Under the pieces are notes generated by a model. The model saw nothing but the letters and a program-made list of their open reading frames with translations, ran no database searches and was not told the origin of the DNA. Shown one piece after another: positions 19,906-29,400 of a stretch of 64,000 nt of DNA. Numbering within the stretch: position 1 is the stretch's first letter; each line of letters starts with the position of its first letter. Source of the DNA: Oleiagrimonas sp963817755 (lineage in GTDB: Bacteria > Pseudomonadota > Gammaproteobacteria > Xanthomonadales > Rhodanobacteraceae). The stretch covers positions 310,001 through 374,000 of the forward strand of contig CAWFPB010000003.1 of NCBI GenBank assembly GCA_963817755.1, given 5' to 3'. Made by a program: the position numbers and the translations under genes.

Positions 19906-20793
19906 ATGCGTCGCATCCTTCTTTTCCTGGGTACCAATCTTGCCGTCCTGGTCCTGCTGACCATCGTCAGCCGCCTGCTGGGCATCGATGCCTGGGCGGC
20001 CGCGCGCGGCTACGGCGGCCTCGGGCCGCTGCTGGTCTTCGCCGCGGTCATCGGTATGGGCGGTTCGTTCATCTCGCTGGCCCTGTCCAAGTGGATGGCG
20101 AAGATGTCCACCGGCGCGCGCGTGATCGAGCAGCCATCCAGCGAGACCGAGCACTGGCTGCTGTCCACGGTGCGCCAGCACGCGCAGGCGGCCGGCATCG
20201 GCATGCCGGAGGTCGCCATCTACGAGGCGCCGGAAATGAACGCCTTTGCCACCGGCGCCAGCCGCAACCACGCGCTGGTTGCGGTCAGCACCGGGCTGCT
20301 GCAGGGCATGACCCGCGACGAGGTCTCGGCCGTGCTCGGCCACGAGATCGGCCACGTGGCCAACGGCGACATGGTCACGCTGGCCCTGCTGCAGGGCGTG
20401 CTCAACACCTTCGTGATCTTCCTGGCGCGGGTGGTCGGGCGGTTCGTCGACAGCTGGCTGAGCGGCGGGCGCGAGGATCGCGGCGGCGGCATCGGCTATT
20501 TCGTGGTGGTCATCGTGCTGGAAATCATTTTCGGCCTGTTCGCCTCGATGATCGTGATGGCCTTCTCGCGCTACCGCGAGTTCCGGGCCGACGCGGCCGG
20601 CGCGCGGCTGGCCGGAAAAGCGCGCATGATCGCGGCGCTGGAACGCCTGGGCGCCAGTTACGGCGAATCCACGCTGCCCCGCAACATGCAGGCGTTCGGC
20701 ATTTCCGGGCACCTGGCCGGTGGCCTGCGCCGCCTGTTCATGAGTCACCCGCCGCTGGCCGAGCGCATCGCGGTGCTGCGCCGCGCCGCCTGA
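19906..20793 (+). CDS. htpX: HtpX-type membrane zinc metalloprotease
   Basis: M48B-family protease of the inner membrane that helps degrade misfolded membrane proteins. In 295 residues there are two N-terminal membrane helices (about 4-22 and 35-55), the zinc site HEIGHVANGD, two further hydrophobic segments (about residues 158-175 and 195-215), and the third zinc ligand in EFRADAAGARLAG. Length and layout match HtpX. The ATG at 19906 precedes the hydrophobic start MRRILLFLGTNLAVLVLL. It stands alone between the feo operon and a two-component system on the same strand. No heat-shock promoter was identified by eye. Confidence 0.93.
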   Translation: MRRILLFLGTNLAVLVLLTIVSRLLGIDAWAAARGYGGLGPLLVFAAVIGMGGSFISLALSKWMAKMSTGARVIEQPSSETEHWLLSTVRQHAQAAGIGMPEVAIYEAPEMNAFATGASRNHALVAVSTGLLQGMTRDEVSAVLGHEIGHVANGDMVTLALLQGVLNTFVIFLARVVGRFVDSWLSGGREDRGGGIGYFVVVIVLEIIFGLFASMIVMAFSRYREFRADAAGARLAGKARMIAALERLGASYGESTLPRNMQAFGISGHLAGGLRRLFMSHPPLAERIAVLRRAA

Positions 20794-20899
20794 TGGCGGT
20801 GGTCACGCCGCGATCCAGGTGCAACGGTAGGCTTCGCCTGTGCAGATGCGCCCGCGCATGGCACGATCACCGGCATGAGCGTACGCAACGGATGACGGC

Positions 20900-21565
20900 A
20901 TGAAGCTGCTGCTGGTCGAGGACTCGCAACGCCTTCGCGAGACGGTGCACCGCGGCCTGGAGGCCGAGGGCTTCACGGTGGATGCGGTGGAGGACGGCGC
21001 CGAGGCGCGCGCGTATCTGGAGACCTACGACTACGACCTGCTGGTGCTGGACCTGATGCTGCCGAAGGTGGATGGCCTGACGTTGCTTCGCGAGATGGCC
21101 TGGTCCGCCCGTCGCCCCCGGGTGATCGTGCTTTCGGCCCGCGACCAGGTGCCGGACCGGATCGGTGCGCTGGACCTGGGCGCGGACGACTACCTGGTCA
21201 AGCCGTTTGCCTTCGACGAGCTGCTGGCACGCCTGCACGCGCTGGCCAGGAGACCGTCGCAGGCGCTGCTGCCCTGCATCCGGCTGGGCGAGCTCGAGGT
21301 CGACCTGCGGGCACACGAGGTGCGCGTGCGCGACGCGGCCCTTTCGCTGACGCCGCGCGAGTTCGCGCTGCTGAGCCTGCTGGTGCGCAATCGCGGGCGC
21401 GTGTTCAGCCGCGCCGAGATCCTCGAGCGGGTGGCCGGCAGCGATTCGACCGCCTCGGACCGCAGCATCGAGGTGCTGGTGTTCGGCCTGCGGCGCAAGC
21501 TCGACGACAGCCTCGGCCAGACCCTGGTCGAGACCCGCCGCGGTGCGGGTTACCTGATCCCGTGA
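20900..21565 (+). CDS. OmpR/PhoP-family response regulator
   Basis: Two-component transcription regulator of 221 residues. The receiver domain (about 1-115) has the acidic pair ED at 7-8, the phospho-acceptor Asp51 in LLVLDLMLPKVDG, and Lys in DYLVKPFAFDELLAR. The winged-helix DNA-binding domain (about 130-220) shows LTPREFALLSLLVRNRGRVFSR and DRSIEVLVFGLRRKL, ending RRGAGYLIP. It overlaps the histidine kinase gene by 4 bases. The signal and target genes are unknown. Order and length resemble the PmrA/QseB/PhoP group, whose members often control envelope genes, and envelope genes do follow (PAP2, ICMT-like, GT9), but no direct link is shown. Confidence 0.93.
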   Translation: MKLLLVEDSQRLRETVHRGLEAEGFTVDAVEDGAEARAYLETYDYDLLVLDLMLPKVDGLTLLREMAWSARRPRVIVLSARDQVPDRIGALDLGADDYLVKPFAFDELLARLHALARRPSQALLPCIRLGELEVDLRAHEVRVRDAALSLTPREFALLSLLVRNRGRVFSRAEILERVAGSDSTASDRSIEVLVFGLRRKLDDSLGQTLVETRRGAGYLIP

Positions 21566-22986
21566 ACGTGCGTTCGCTGTCCTCGCGCATCGCCCTGATG
21601 CTGGGCGTGGCCGTGACCCTGATCCTGGGCGGCGCGGCCTTGCTGATGGACCACATGATCGATGCCGAGATGGCGCAGCGTTTCGACGCCAGCCTGTCGT
21701 CCCAGGCGCGTGCCATTGCCGCGCTGGTGGAGGCCGACACCCGCCATCCGAACCTGGAAGACCTGCGCAACACCTCGCCCCACCTGCTGCTCGGCGATGC
21801 CCAGGCCGCCTACGCCGTGCAGTGCTCGGGCGGATCGCTGTTCCGTAGTACGCCTCCGCCGGCAGCGATGCCGGCCCACTGGGACCGGCAGGCGACGAGC
21901 GTGCCCCGGTACGCCGACCTGACGCATGCAGGGCAATCCCTGCGCGCCGTGTGGTTCCGGTTCCGGCCCGTGATGGAGTCCGGGGGCCATGGTTCATCGT
22001 CCGGCAGGCCCGTGCCCGCGGAGGCCAGTTGCGCCGTGTTGTTGCTGCAGCCGCGTACCACCCTCGACGACATCCTCATCACCATCGACGGCATTTTGTG
22101 GATCATTCCGTTGCTGGCTCTCCTGGCGGTGATCGTGCTCACGCCCGCGCTGGTCCGCCGCGGCCTGCGTCCGCTGGCCATGCTCGGCGAGCGCATGCGC
22201 ACGATCGGGCCGGCCGCGCCCGACCAGCGGCTGCCCTCGGGCGAGACGCGCGAGCTGGTGCCGCTGGTGGAACGCTTCAACGAGGTGCTCGAGCGCATGC
22301 AGGCCGGCATGTTGCGCGAGCGCAGGTTTGCCGGTGCGCTGGCGCACGAGACGCGTACCCGGCTGGCCGAATTGCGCGCCCTGGTGGATGTCGAGAGCCG
22401 CTACCCGAGCGATCGCCCGTTGCCGAAGGTGCTGGCGGAGGTCGGTGCCATCAGCGGCGAACTGGAGGACACGGTGACCGGGTTGCTTTTGCTCACGCGC
22501 CTGGAGGCCGGCATCGAGACGGTCCAGTGCGACCAGGTCGATGTCGAAGCGGTCATCGAGAAACAGGTTCACGCGGTGTCCGAGTTGGTCGCCCGTCGGG
22601 CACTGGACCTGCAGATCCGGGCGCCGCTGCAGCCGGTGTTCCTGACCGGTGACGCATCCGTGCTCGGCATCGTGCTGGGCAACCTGATGCGCAATGCGGC
22701 GGCCTATGCGCCGCATGGGTCGGACATCCAGCTGGCCTGGGATGCCGATTCGCTGCGCCTGGCCAATGCGGCGCCCGACCTGACGGTCGACGACGTGGCC
22801 CAGTTCGGCAGCCGCTACTGGCGCAAGCGGTCCGGGGAATCGGACGGCGCCCACGCCGGCCTGGGATTGAGCCTGGCGGCTGCGGCGGCTTCGGCCCTGG
22901 GGCTCGGGCTGGCGTTCCAGCTGGACGGTCGGCGGCTGCAGGCCACGCTGACCTGGCCGCAAGGGCGGGTCAGCAGCGGCGACTGA
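21562..22986 (+). CDS. Sensor histidine kinase
   Basis: Membrane sensor kinase of 474 residues, partner of the preceding regulator. A first membrane helix (about 8-28) and a second (about 170-192) bracket a periplasmic domain of about 140 residues. A HAMP-like linker follows, then the H-box FAGALAHETRTRLAEL, an N-box in LMRNAAAYAPHGS, and a Gly-rich end GLGLSLAAAAASALG. Two points are unusual. The H-box has Arg where the family has Pro (HETRTRL instead of HExRTPL), and the D-box reads LANAAPDL with no DxGxG. These suggest a modified catalytic domain, or weak or altered phosphatase/kinase balance. Confidence 0.9.
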   Translation: MNVRSLSSRIALMLGVAVTLILGGAALLMDHMIDAEMAQRFDASLSSQARAIAALVEADTRHPNLEDLRNTSPHLLLGDAQAAYAVQCSGGSLFRSTPPPAAMPAHWDRQATSVPRYADLTHAGQSLRAVWFRFRPVMESGGHGSSSGRPVPAEASCAVLLLQPRTTLDDILITIDGILWIIPLLALLAVIVLTPALVRRGLRPLAMLGERMRTIGPAAPDQRLPSGETRELVPLVERFNEVLERMQAGMLRERRFAGALAHETRTRLAELRALVDVESRYPSDRPLPKVLAEVGAISGELEDTVTGLLLLTRLEAGIETVQCDQVDVEAVIEKQVHAVSELVARRALDLQIRAPLQPVFLTGDASVLGIVLGNLMRNAAAYAPHGSDIQLAWDADSLRLANAAPDLTVDDVAQFGSRYWRKRSGESDGAHAGLGLSLAAAAASALGLGLAFQLDGRRLQATLTWPQGRVSSGD

Positions 22987-22989
22987 GCG

Positions 22990-23619
22990 TCACTTGAAGT
23001 GATGGATGAAGCCGACCTGGAAGCCGCCCGGTAGCCAGCTCAGGATCAGCGGGCTCTTGCGGCGTGCGGCCCAGATGCCGAATCCGGTGCCCAGCGCGGC
23101 GCCCGCCAGCACGTCGGTCTGCCAGTGGCCGTGGGTCTTCATGCGTGCCACGGCATCGTAGACGGGCAGCAGGGCCAGGGCATAGACGGCCGGGTGGTCG
23201 TGGCCGTAGCGCACCATGAACGGCGTCACCGCGGCGCTGATGGAGGTCACTTCGCCGCTGGGGAAACTCTGGTACTTGATGCCCTTGAAGAACTCGTTGG
23301 GGTTGTCGGTCTGCGAGGGCCGCTTGCGCTGGAAAGTCATCTTCAGCGCGGCCGAGCCCACGGCCGAGAACGCCACCGCGTCCATGGAGCGCCAGAAGGT
23401 GTCGCCCAGCTTGTTGTGGTCGCCGAGCGTGAACGAGCCGCCCAGGATCGTGGCGATCATGGCGTATTGCAGGTCCTTCTGGGTGCTGCGCTTCCAGATG
23501 CCGTGGTTGTCGTAGTGCAGCTTGTGGTCGATGCCGAGTGGACCGCCGCCGGCCCGGGCACAGGGCGACAGCAAGAGCGTCGCCAGCGTCAGGGCAAGGG
23601 AAAGATACATCGGTCGCAT
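22990..23619 (-). CDS. PAP2-family periplasmic phosphatase with altered motif 2
   Basis: Acid-phosphatase/vanadium-peroxidase fold protein (PAP2), 209 residues with an N-terminal signal (MYLSLALTLATLLLSPCARA). The catalytic motifs are KMTFQRKRPSQTDNP (KxxxxxxRP), FPSGEVTS (family PSGH) and RMKTHGHWQTDVLAG (RxxxxxHxxxD). The His of PSGH is replaced by Glu, so the enzyme may act differently or be weak. The ATG at 23619 is preceded by a strong GGAGG site. It is the last gene of a minus-strand group GT9-ICMT-PAP2, so lipid A, lipid carrier or phospholipid dephosphorylation is plausible. Its stop codon lies 3 bases from the kinase stop on the other strand. Confidence 0.85.
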   Translation of the reverse strand: MRPMYLSLALTLATLLLSPCARAGGGPLGIDHKLHYDNHGIWKRSTQKDLQYAMIATILGGSFTLGDHNKLGDTFWRSMDAVAFSAVGSAALKMTFQRKRPSQTDNPNEFFKGIKYQSFPSGEVTSISAAVTPFMVRYGHDHPAVYALALLPVYDAVARMKTHGHWQTDVLAGAALGTGFGIWAARRKSPLILSWLPGGFQVGFIHHFK

Positions 23620-23691
23620 GGTGGGCCTCCGGTCGCCGGGAGTCTGCCGGCCAGCGTAATGCGGGATTCTTTCAGCCATCTTGGATCCGGG

Positions 23692-24468
23692 TCAGCGCCC
23701 GGGCACGTGCAGCAGCCGCGTGTGGCGCTTGAGCGAGCGCAGCACCAGCAGGATCAGCAGGCCGGCCACGAAGATGCCGTCCCAGGCGGGGTGCTGGCGC
23801 AGCCAGTGCTGCAGCGAATCGCCGTCCACCAGCGTGCCGCGCAGGACCTGCAGCACGAAGAAGGCGGTGGTCATCAGGCACAGGCTGTTGTATTCGCGTC
23901 GCAGGATGGTGCGCACGCTCCAGGTCAGGCCGGGGCTTCGCCACTTCAGGTGACGCGGGATGAACGCCGGGGTACGGGACGCCCAGTTCTCCCAGGCCTC
24001 GCCGTGGGTCCGGGCCAGGAAGCGGTCCTCGCAGGCCATGATGCGCTCGATGTACAGCGCATGGGCCAGCTGGAACACCACCATGAACCACAGCGAGCCG
24101 ACCGCCAGCACGAATCCGGTCGCCACCACCAGGTTGGCCAGGTACAGCGGATGCCGGACGATGGCATACATGCCGTCGGTGTTCAGCGCCTCGGCCGAGA
24201 GCTGGCGCGTGCTGCGGCGCGAGGTGTCCGCCGGCACCGTGGCGACGGTGAAGGCGCGCAGCACGAGACCCGCGAACGCCAGGCACAGGCCGGCCAGGGC
24301 CAGCACGTCGATGCCGGCCGGCGACAGCGAGCTTGCAGGGAAGCCCGGTTGCCACAGGGCCAGCGCGAACATCGGCACCAGCGCGATGCCGATCACGCTG
24401 CGGCGGTGGAACAGCCATTGTCCCTGGCGTTCGATGACGCCGATGGCGCCCGAGCTCAGGTGCTTCAT
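23692..24468 (-). CDS. Isoprenylcysteine/phospholipid methyltransferase-like membrane protein
   Basis: Multi-helix membrane protein of 258 residues with the ICMT/PEMT C-terminal signature: YAIVRHPLYLANLVVATG (RHPxY), followed by LYIERIMACEDRFLARTHG, where the Glu-rich segment binds SAM in the family. Five or more hydrophobic helices are visible, including two extra C-terminal ones (FFVLQVLRG, GIFVAGLLILLVL). It is likely a SAM-dependent methyltransferase acting on a lipid or lipid-linked sugar. Bacteria usually lack prenylated CAAX proteins, so the name describes the fold, not the substrate. The start at 24468 overlaps the end of the glycosyltransferase gene by 4 bases, linking it to LPS-type synthesis. 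Confidence 0.85.
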   Translation of the reverse strand: MKHLSSGAIGVIERQGQWLFHRRSVIGIALVPMFALALWQPGFPASSLSPAGIDVLALAGLCLAFAGLVLRAFTVATVPADTSRRSTRQLSAEALNTDGMYAIVRHPLYLANLVVATGFVLAVGSLWFMVVFQLAHALYIERIMACEDRFLARTHGEAWENWASRTPAFIPRHLKWRSPGLTWSVRTILRREYNSLCLMTTAFFVLQVLRGTLVDGDSLQHWLRQHPAWDGIFVAGLLILLVLRSLKRHTRLLHVPGR

Positions 24469-25631
24469 GCGCGGACCTCCGGTTCGACGGGATCGGAACC
24501 GAGTGCGCGCAGCCGGTCCAGCCAGTCGGCGGCCTGCCGGCCCGCATCGCGGGCACGGACGTCGCCGCGCGTGCTGAGCGCCGCGTTGTGCCCGCCGTAC
24601 GGTTCGTACTTGTCCAGGTTGTCGCGCGAGAACAGGCCCAGGGTGGGCACGCCGGCGGCGCTGGCCAGGTGCATCACGCCGCAGTCGGCGCTGATGAAGC
24701 CGTCCATGCCGGCCAGCACCGAACCCAGCTTGCGCAGGTCGCGGGAATAGAACGGATGGCTGTCGCCAGGCAGCTGCGAGCGGCCGTGGTCGGCCAGCAC
24801 GTCGACCACGCGGATCGCCGGATGGCGCTCGTGGATCGCCTGCATGAAGTCGCTCCACCAGTGGCCGGGATAGCGCTTGTCGGCGGTGGCGTTGGCGAAC
24901 ACGCCGAGCACGAACGGCGGTTCGTCCGCACGCGCCCCGGCACCGAGGATGGCCTCCAGCGCCTGCCGGCCGCGCACCAGCTCGGCCGGGGACAGGTTCA
25001 CGTTCAGGCGCGGCCATTCGTGTTCACCGCCGCGACCGACGGCGGTGCGCAGCAGGTGCACGTTGCGCAGCGCGAAGTGGTCCGGGCAGGTGTCGCGGTA
25101 GACGGCCATGTCCGGATCGCTCTGGGTTTCCAGCGGAAAGCCGAGCTTGTGGGGGGCCTGGCAGCGCCCCAGGATCAGCCGCCCCATGATCGAATCCAGG
25201 CTGGCGTCGATGGCCAGGTCGTAGCGTTCGCCGGTCACCGTGCGCAGCAGGCGAAGGGTCTGCACCGGATGGCGCGGCATGCGGCGCGCCAGGGTCACGA
25301 TGCGGTGGGTCTGGAAGCGGGTGGAGTACAGGATCTGTGCGGCGCCGCCCGAGGCCAGGATGTCGATCTCGGCGCCGGGGTAGAGCGTTTCCAGCTCGCG
25401 CAGCAGGGGACTGAGCAGCACGGTGTTGCCCAGGCGGTGGTTGGTGCGCAGGACCAGGATGCTGTGGATGCCGCGGTCGGGCAGAGCGCCGGGCTTGCAC
25501 AACTGGGCCTCGACCTTGCGCAGGCGGCCGCCCAGGATGCTGTTGAGCGCATCGCGGCGATTTTTGTCCGCGCGGGCCATCAGTCCCGGGCCCTGGGGTT
25601 TGCTTGCCGGGTTCGATTCGGGTTCTTGCAT
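24465..25631 (-). CDS. Glycosyltransferase family 9 (heptosyltransferase-like)
   Basis: Probable ADP-heptose-type glycosyltransferase of GT9, a GT-B fold enzyme of LPS core synthesis (388 residues). The N-terminal domain has SILVLRTNHRLGNTVLLSPLLREL, typical of the family. The C-terminal domain has FANATADKRYPGHWWSDF, then ISADCGVMHLASAAGVPTLGLFS and DKYEPYGGHNAAL, the donor-binding loop. Start at 25631 is provisional: an ATG at 25664 is also in frame and neither has a good ribosome site. First gene of a tight group with the methyltransferase and PAP2 phosphatase. Acceptor and sugar cannot be told from sequence. Confidence 0.88.
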   Translation of the reverse strand: MQEPESNPASKPQGPGLMARADKNRRDALNSILGGRLRKVEAQLCKPGALPDRGIHSILVLRTNHRLGNTVLLSPLLRELETLYPGAEIDILASGGAAQILYSTRFQTHRIVTLARRMPRHPVQTLRLLRTVTGERYDLAIDASLDSIMGRLILGRCQAPHKLGFPLETQSDPDMAVYRDTCPDHFALRNVHLLRTAVGRGGEHEWPRLNVNLSPAELVRGRQALEAILGAGARADEPPFVLGVFANATADKRYPGHWWSDFMQAIHERHPAIRVVDVLADHGRSQLPGDSHPFYSRDLRKLGSVLAGMDGFISADCGVMHLASAAGVPTLGLFSRDNLDKYEPYGGHNAALSTRGDVRARDAGRQAADWLDRLRALGSDPVEPEVRA

Positions 25632-25930
25632 GGAAGATGTGCCGGGTTTGCCTGGAAAGTTCATCGGAACGTGGCGCGGACGCTGCCGGCGCTCCCCGGC
25701 CCGTCCGGACGGCCCTGGACCGAAGCACGGATTCGGGAGCGCACGGGCAGGTTGCCGCGTGGGATCGTGGCGCACGCGGGCCATCGAAGTGCCAAGTTGT
25801 ACATGCGCCTTGCCGGCCATGCAACGTCCGCGCACGGCTAAGCCGTGGCTAAGTGCGTGCGCGGATACTGGCATTGAACACGCCGGAGCTTGCGTGTTCC
25901 TTTCCACCCACCACGAAGGAGAATCCCACG

Positions 25931-26260
25931 ATGGAGCACCCGACCCTGCGCGTCGTCGCATGCACCGCGCTGGCGGCCGCCCTGGCCGTGGCCGCGCATG
26001 TCCCTCTCGCGCGCGCCGGCACGCTCGACGGCGCCCGGTACCTGAAGCAGGCCAGGGTCACCCTTGCCCAGGCACGTCGCATCGCGCTGCACACCGTGCA
26101 CGGCAAGATCGTGGCCGAGGAACTGGAAAAGGAATCCGGCGGCAGCGGCCTGCGCTATTCGTTCGATATCCGCAAGGGCAAGGCGGTCCATGAAGTCGGC
26201 GTCGATGCCCGCACCGGCAAGGTGCTGGAGAACTCCATCGAGGGCCCGAACCCGGATTGA
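25931..26260 (+). CDS. PepSY-domain periplasmic protein
   Basis: Small exported protein of 109 residues. After a signal peptide (about 1-31, ending ARA) comes one PepSY domain: VTLAQARRIALHTVHGKIVAEELEKE followed by SFDIRKGKAVHEVGVDARTGKVLE. PepSY domains inhibit or modulate proteases or membrane enzymes in other systems. The ATG at 25931 has an AAGGAG ribosome site ten bases upstream, so this start is strong. It is divergent from the GT9 gene and followed by a terminator, hence probably monocistronic. Its partner is unknown; the two-component system and the RND operon nearby are possible contexts but nothing links them. Confidence 0.85.
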   Translation: MEHPTLRVVACTALAAALAVAAHVPLARAGTLDGARYLKQARVTLAQARRIALHTVHGKIVAEELEKESGGSGLRYSFDIRKGKAVHEVGVDARTGKVLENSIEGPNPD

Positions 26261-26283
26261 TCGCTGCCGCTTGCCGGCTCAGG

Positions 26284-26312
26284 GGCCCGCACGCCGCGCG
26301 TGCGGGCCTTTT
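26284..26312 (+). terminator. Rho-independent terminator of the PepSY gene
   Basis: Perfect 11-bp stem GGCCCGCACGC / GCGTGCGGGCC with a 3-base loop followed by TTTT, 23 bases after the stop codon. Confidence 0.88.
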
Positions 26313-26433
26313 GTTTGTCCGGTTCGGGCTCGCGCATCCGGCCGGGGCGGGCGATGGCGCGCATGGCCCGGTCCAGGCATGTGGCCGGCGCGGCCCGTGG
26401 CGTCGATAACGCGTCACGGATGCCCGCGCACGC

Positions 26434-26462
26434 AAAAGGCCCGCAGGTGATGCGGGCCTTTC
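26434..26462 (-). terminator. Rho-independent terminator of the RND operon
   Basis: Hairpin AAAGGCCCGCA / TGCGGGCCTTT, read on the minus strand as a GC stem followed by TTTTGCG. It lies 30 bases past the RND permease stop codon and faces the PepSY terminator. The 120 bases between the two terminators hold no gene that I can see. Confidence 0.85.
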
Positions 26463-26491
26463 GCGCGGGCGCGGCGAGGCCGCAGCCCGCG

Positions 26492-29400
26492 TCAGCGCTT
26501 GAGCAGGCGGTACAGCACCGGAAGCACCAGCAGTACCAGCGGAATCTGGATCAGCAGGCCGGAGATGATCGCGATCGCCAGCGGCTGCTGCATACCCGAA
26601 CCCCGGCCCAGGTCCAGCGCCAGCGGCAGCAGGGCCAGGGCAAAGGCCAGGGCACTCATGACGATGGGGCGCATGCGGTTGCGGCCGGCCCGGATCAGCA
26701 GCTGCGGCAACGGCTGGCCATGGTCGATCAGGCGCAGCTCCGAGAAATAGAAGATGCCGATCTCGGTGACGATGCCGATCACCATGGTCATGCCCATCAT
26801 CGCGGTGATGTCCAGTTCCGTGCCGGTCAGCCACAGGCCGATGAACACCGCGCCCGCCGCGAGCAGGGGCTGGATCAGGATCGCGATGGAGATGCGGAAG
26901 CTCTCGTACAGGAACAGCAGCAGCAGGAACACCAGCGCCACCGCCGCCACGAACACCGCCATCAGGCCGCGGAACGCCTTCTGCTGCTGCTTGTACAGGC
27001 CGCCCAGCTGGAAGTACACGCCCTTGGGGATGAGCCCCTTGCGGCCGAGTACCTGCTTGACGTCGGCGATGGTCTTGCCCAGCGAGCGTCCGCTGATGCG
27101 CGCGGTGACCGCGACGTCGCTCTTGAGGTTGTAGCGGGTCAGCTCCGGCTGTCCGGTGATGATCTTCACGCGTGCCACCCGGTGCACGGGCACCATGTGG
27201 CCATCCGGTGCGCGCAGCAGCAGCTTGCCGATCCGGTCGGTTTGATCGCGCATGGGTTTGGGGATCCATACGCGCACGCCGATGTACTTGACGCCCTTGC
27301 GTACCTGGGTCGTCACCATGCCGCCGAGATCGCCCTGCAGCTGCTGCGTGATGTCACGCGCCGACATGCCTTCCAGCGCGGCCTTTGCGCGGTCGACATG
27401 GATGGACAGCGAATCGCCGGCGATGACCACGCCGTTCTGGATGCTGACCACGCCCTTGACCGAGGCGATCGCCTTGGCCACGGATCGGGCGACCGTGCGC
27501 AACTGGTGGATGTCGTTGCCGAACAGACGGATGTCGATCGGCTGCGGCACGGCCGTGAGGTCGCCGATCTCGTCCTCGATCTGCTGCGCGGTGTCCACCT
27601 GCAGGCCGGGCACCTGCTGCTCCACCTCGCGCCGGATCTGGTTCATCACCACGCTCGTGGACGGGCGGTTGTTTGGCTTCAGGCGTACGAACAGGTCGCC
27701 GGAGTTGGGTTCGGTGATGCCGCCGCCCAGCTGCGCGCCGGTACGCCGCGACCAGGTGTCGACATAGGGGTTCTTGCGCAAGATCGCGGCGACCTGGTGC
27801 ATCAGGCGGTCGGTTTCCGGCAGCGACGTGCCCGGCGGCGACAGGTAGTCGAGGATGAATCCGCCCTCGTCCATGGGCGGCATGAACCCGGAGCCGACGT
27901 GGCTGAAAGCCATCCAGGCGACCAGCAGCAGCGGGACCACGCCGGCCAGCAGCCAGGCCGGCTTGCGCAACAGTCGCACCATCATCCGCGTGTAGCCGCG
28001 GTTGACCGCGCGTCCGAAGCGCCCGTGCTTCTCGCGTTCGGTGTCCTCGCGTCCGATCAGGAAGTCGGCCAGCAGCGGCACCACCAGCAGCGCGACCAGG
28101 AACGAGATGAACAGGCTCACCGCCATGGTCAGCGACAGCGCCTTGAAGAAGGCGCCGGTCACCCCGGTGAGAAAGGCCAGCGGCACGAAGATGATGATGG
28201 TGGAGGCGGACGAGCCGATCTGCGGGTGGGTGAACTCGCGTGCGGCCGCCAGCACCCGTTCGGTGCCGTGTTCGCCGCTCTCCTGCACCTGGCGCATGAT
28301 CTGCTCGATCATCACGATCACGTCGTCGATGATCAGGCCCACCGCGGCGGCCATGCCGCCCAGCGTCATGATGTTCAGGGTCATGCCGAACGCGTACAGC
28401 ATCAGCATGGTCGCCGCGAGCACCGCGGGCACCGCGATGATCGCCACCAGGGTGATCTTCCAGCTGCGCAGGAACACCAGCAGCACCAGGCCGGCCAGGC
28501 CGATGCCGATCAGGATGGCGTCGATCACGCTGTTGCGCGACACGCGCACCAGGATGCTCTGGTTGTACCACTGGTGCAGCGACACGCCCTTGGGCATCTG
28601 CGGCTGGAACTGCTTGAGCCGGGCCTTCAGTCCATGGGACAGATCGATGATGTTGGCGCCGGGCTGCTGGTAGACGTTCAGCAGCACCGCGTGCTTGCCG
28701 TCGGCGGTGATGCGCGTGTAGTTGGGCGCGGTGGCCAGCGACACCTTGGCCACGTCGGACACCCGCACCACGCCGGACGCGCCGGTGCGCACCACGGTGT
28801 TGCGGATCTCGCGCAGGCTGTGGAAGCGGGTGTCGGACACTTCCAGGTACAGCTTGTAGTGGTCCTGCACGCGGCCCAGCGCGGTCAGCACGTTGGAGGC
28901 GGAAAGGGCCTTGGACACGTCGCGGATGGACAGCCCCAGCGCGTTGAGCCGGGCCGGGTCGACGGTGACGCGGTACTCGGCCTTCAGCCCGCCCTGCACG
29001 GTGATCTTGGCCACGCCGGGCACGCTGGAGAGGAACGGCACCATCTGGTACCGGGCCAGGTCGCGCAGCTGCACCTGGCTCTGGGTCCTGGAGGTCAGGC
29101 TGTAGGCCACGACTCCGGTGTAGTTGGCTGGGTACATGCGCTTGGCGGTGAAGCGCGTGCCCGGCGGCAGGTCCGGCTTGATGCGGTTGATCGCCGATTC
29201 GACCTGCAGCAGGGCATCGATCATGTTGTGCCCCCAGTCGAAATTGATGTTGATGTCGGTGCTGCCGCGACTGGTGTTGGAAAACACCGAGCGCACCCCG
29301 GGCACGGCGCGCACGGCTTGCTCGGCCGGCCGCGTGACCTGCAGCATCATCTCCCGGGCCGGTCGCGAACCGGCATCGATCGACAGGCGCACGCGCGGGA

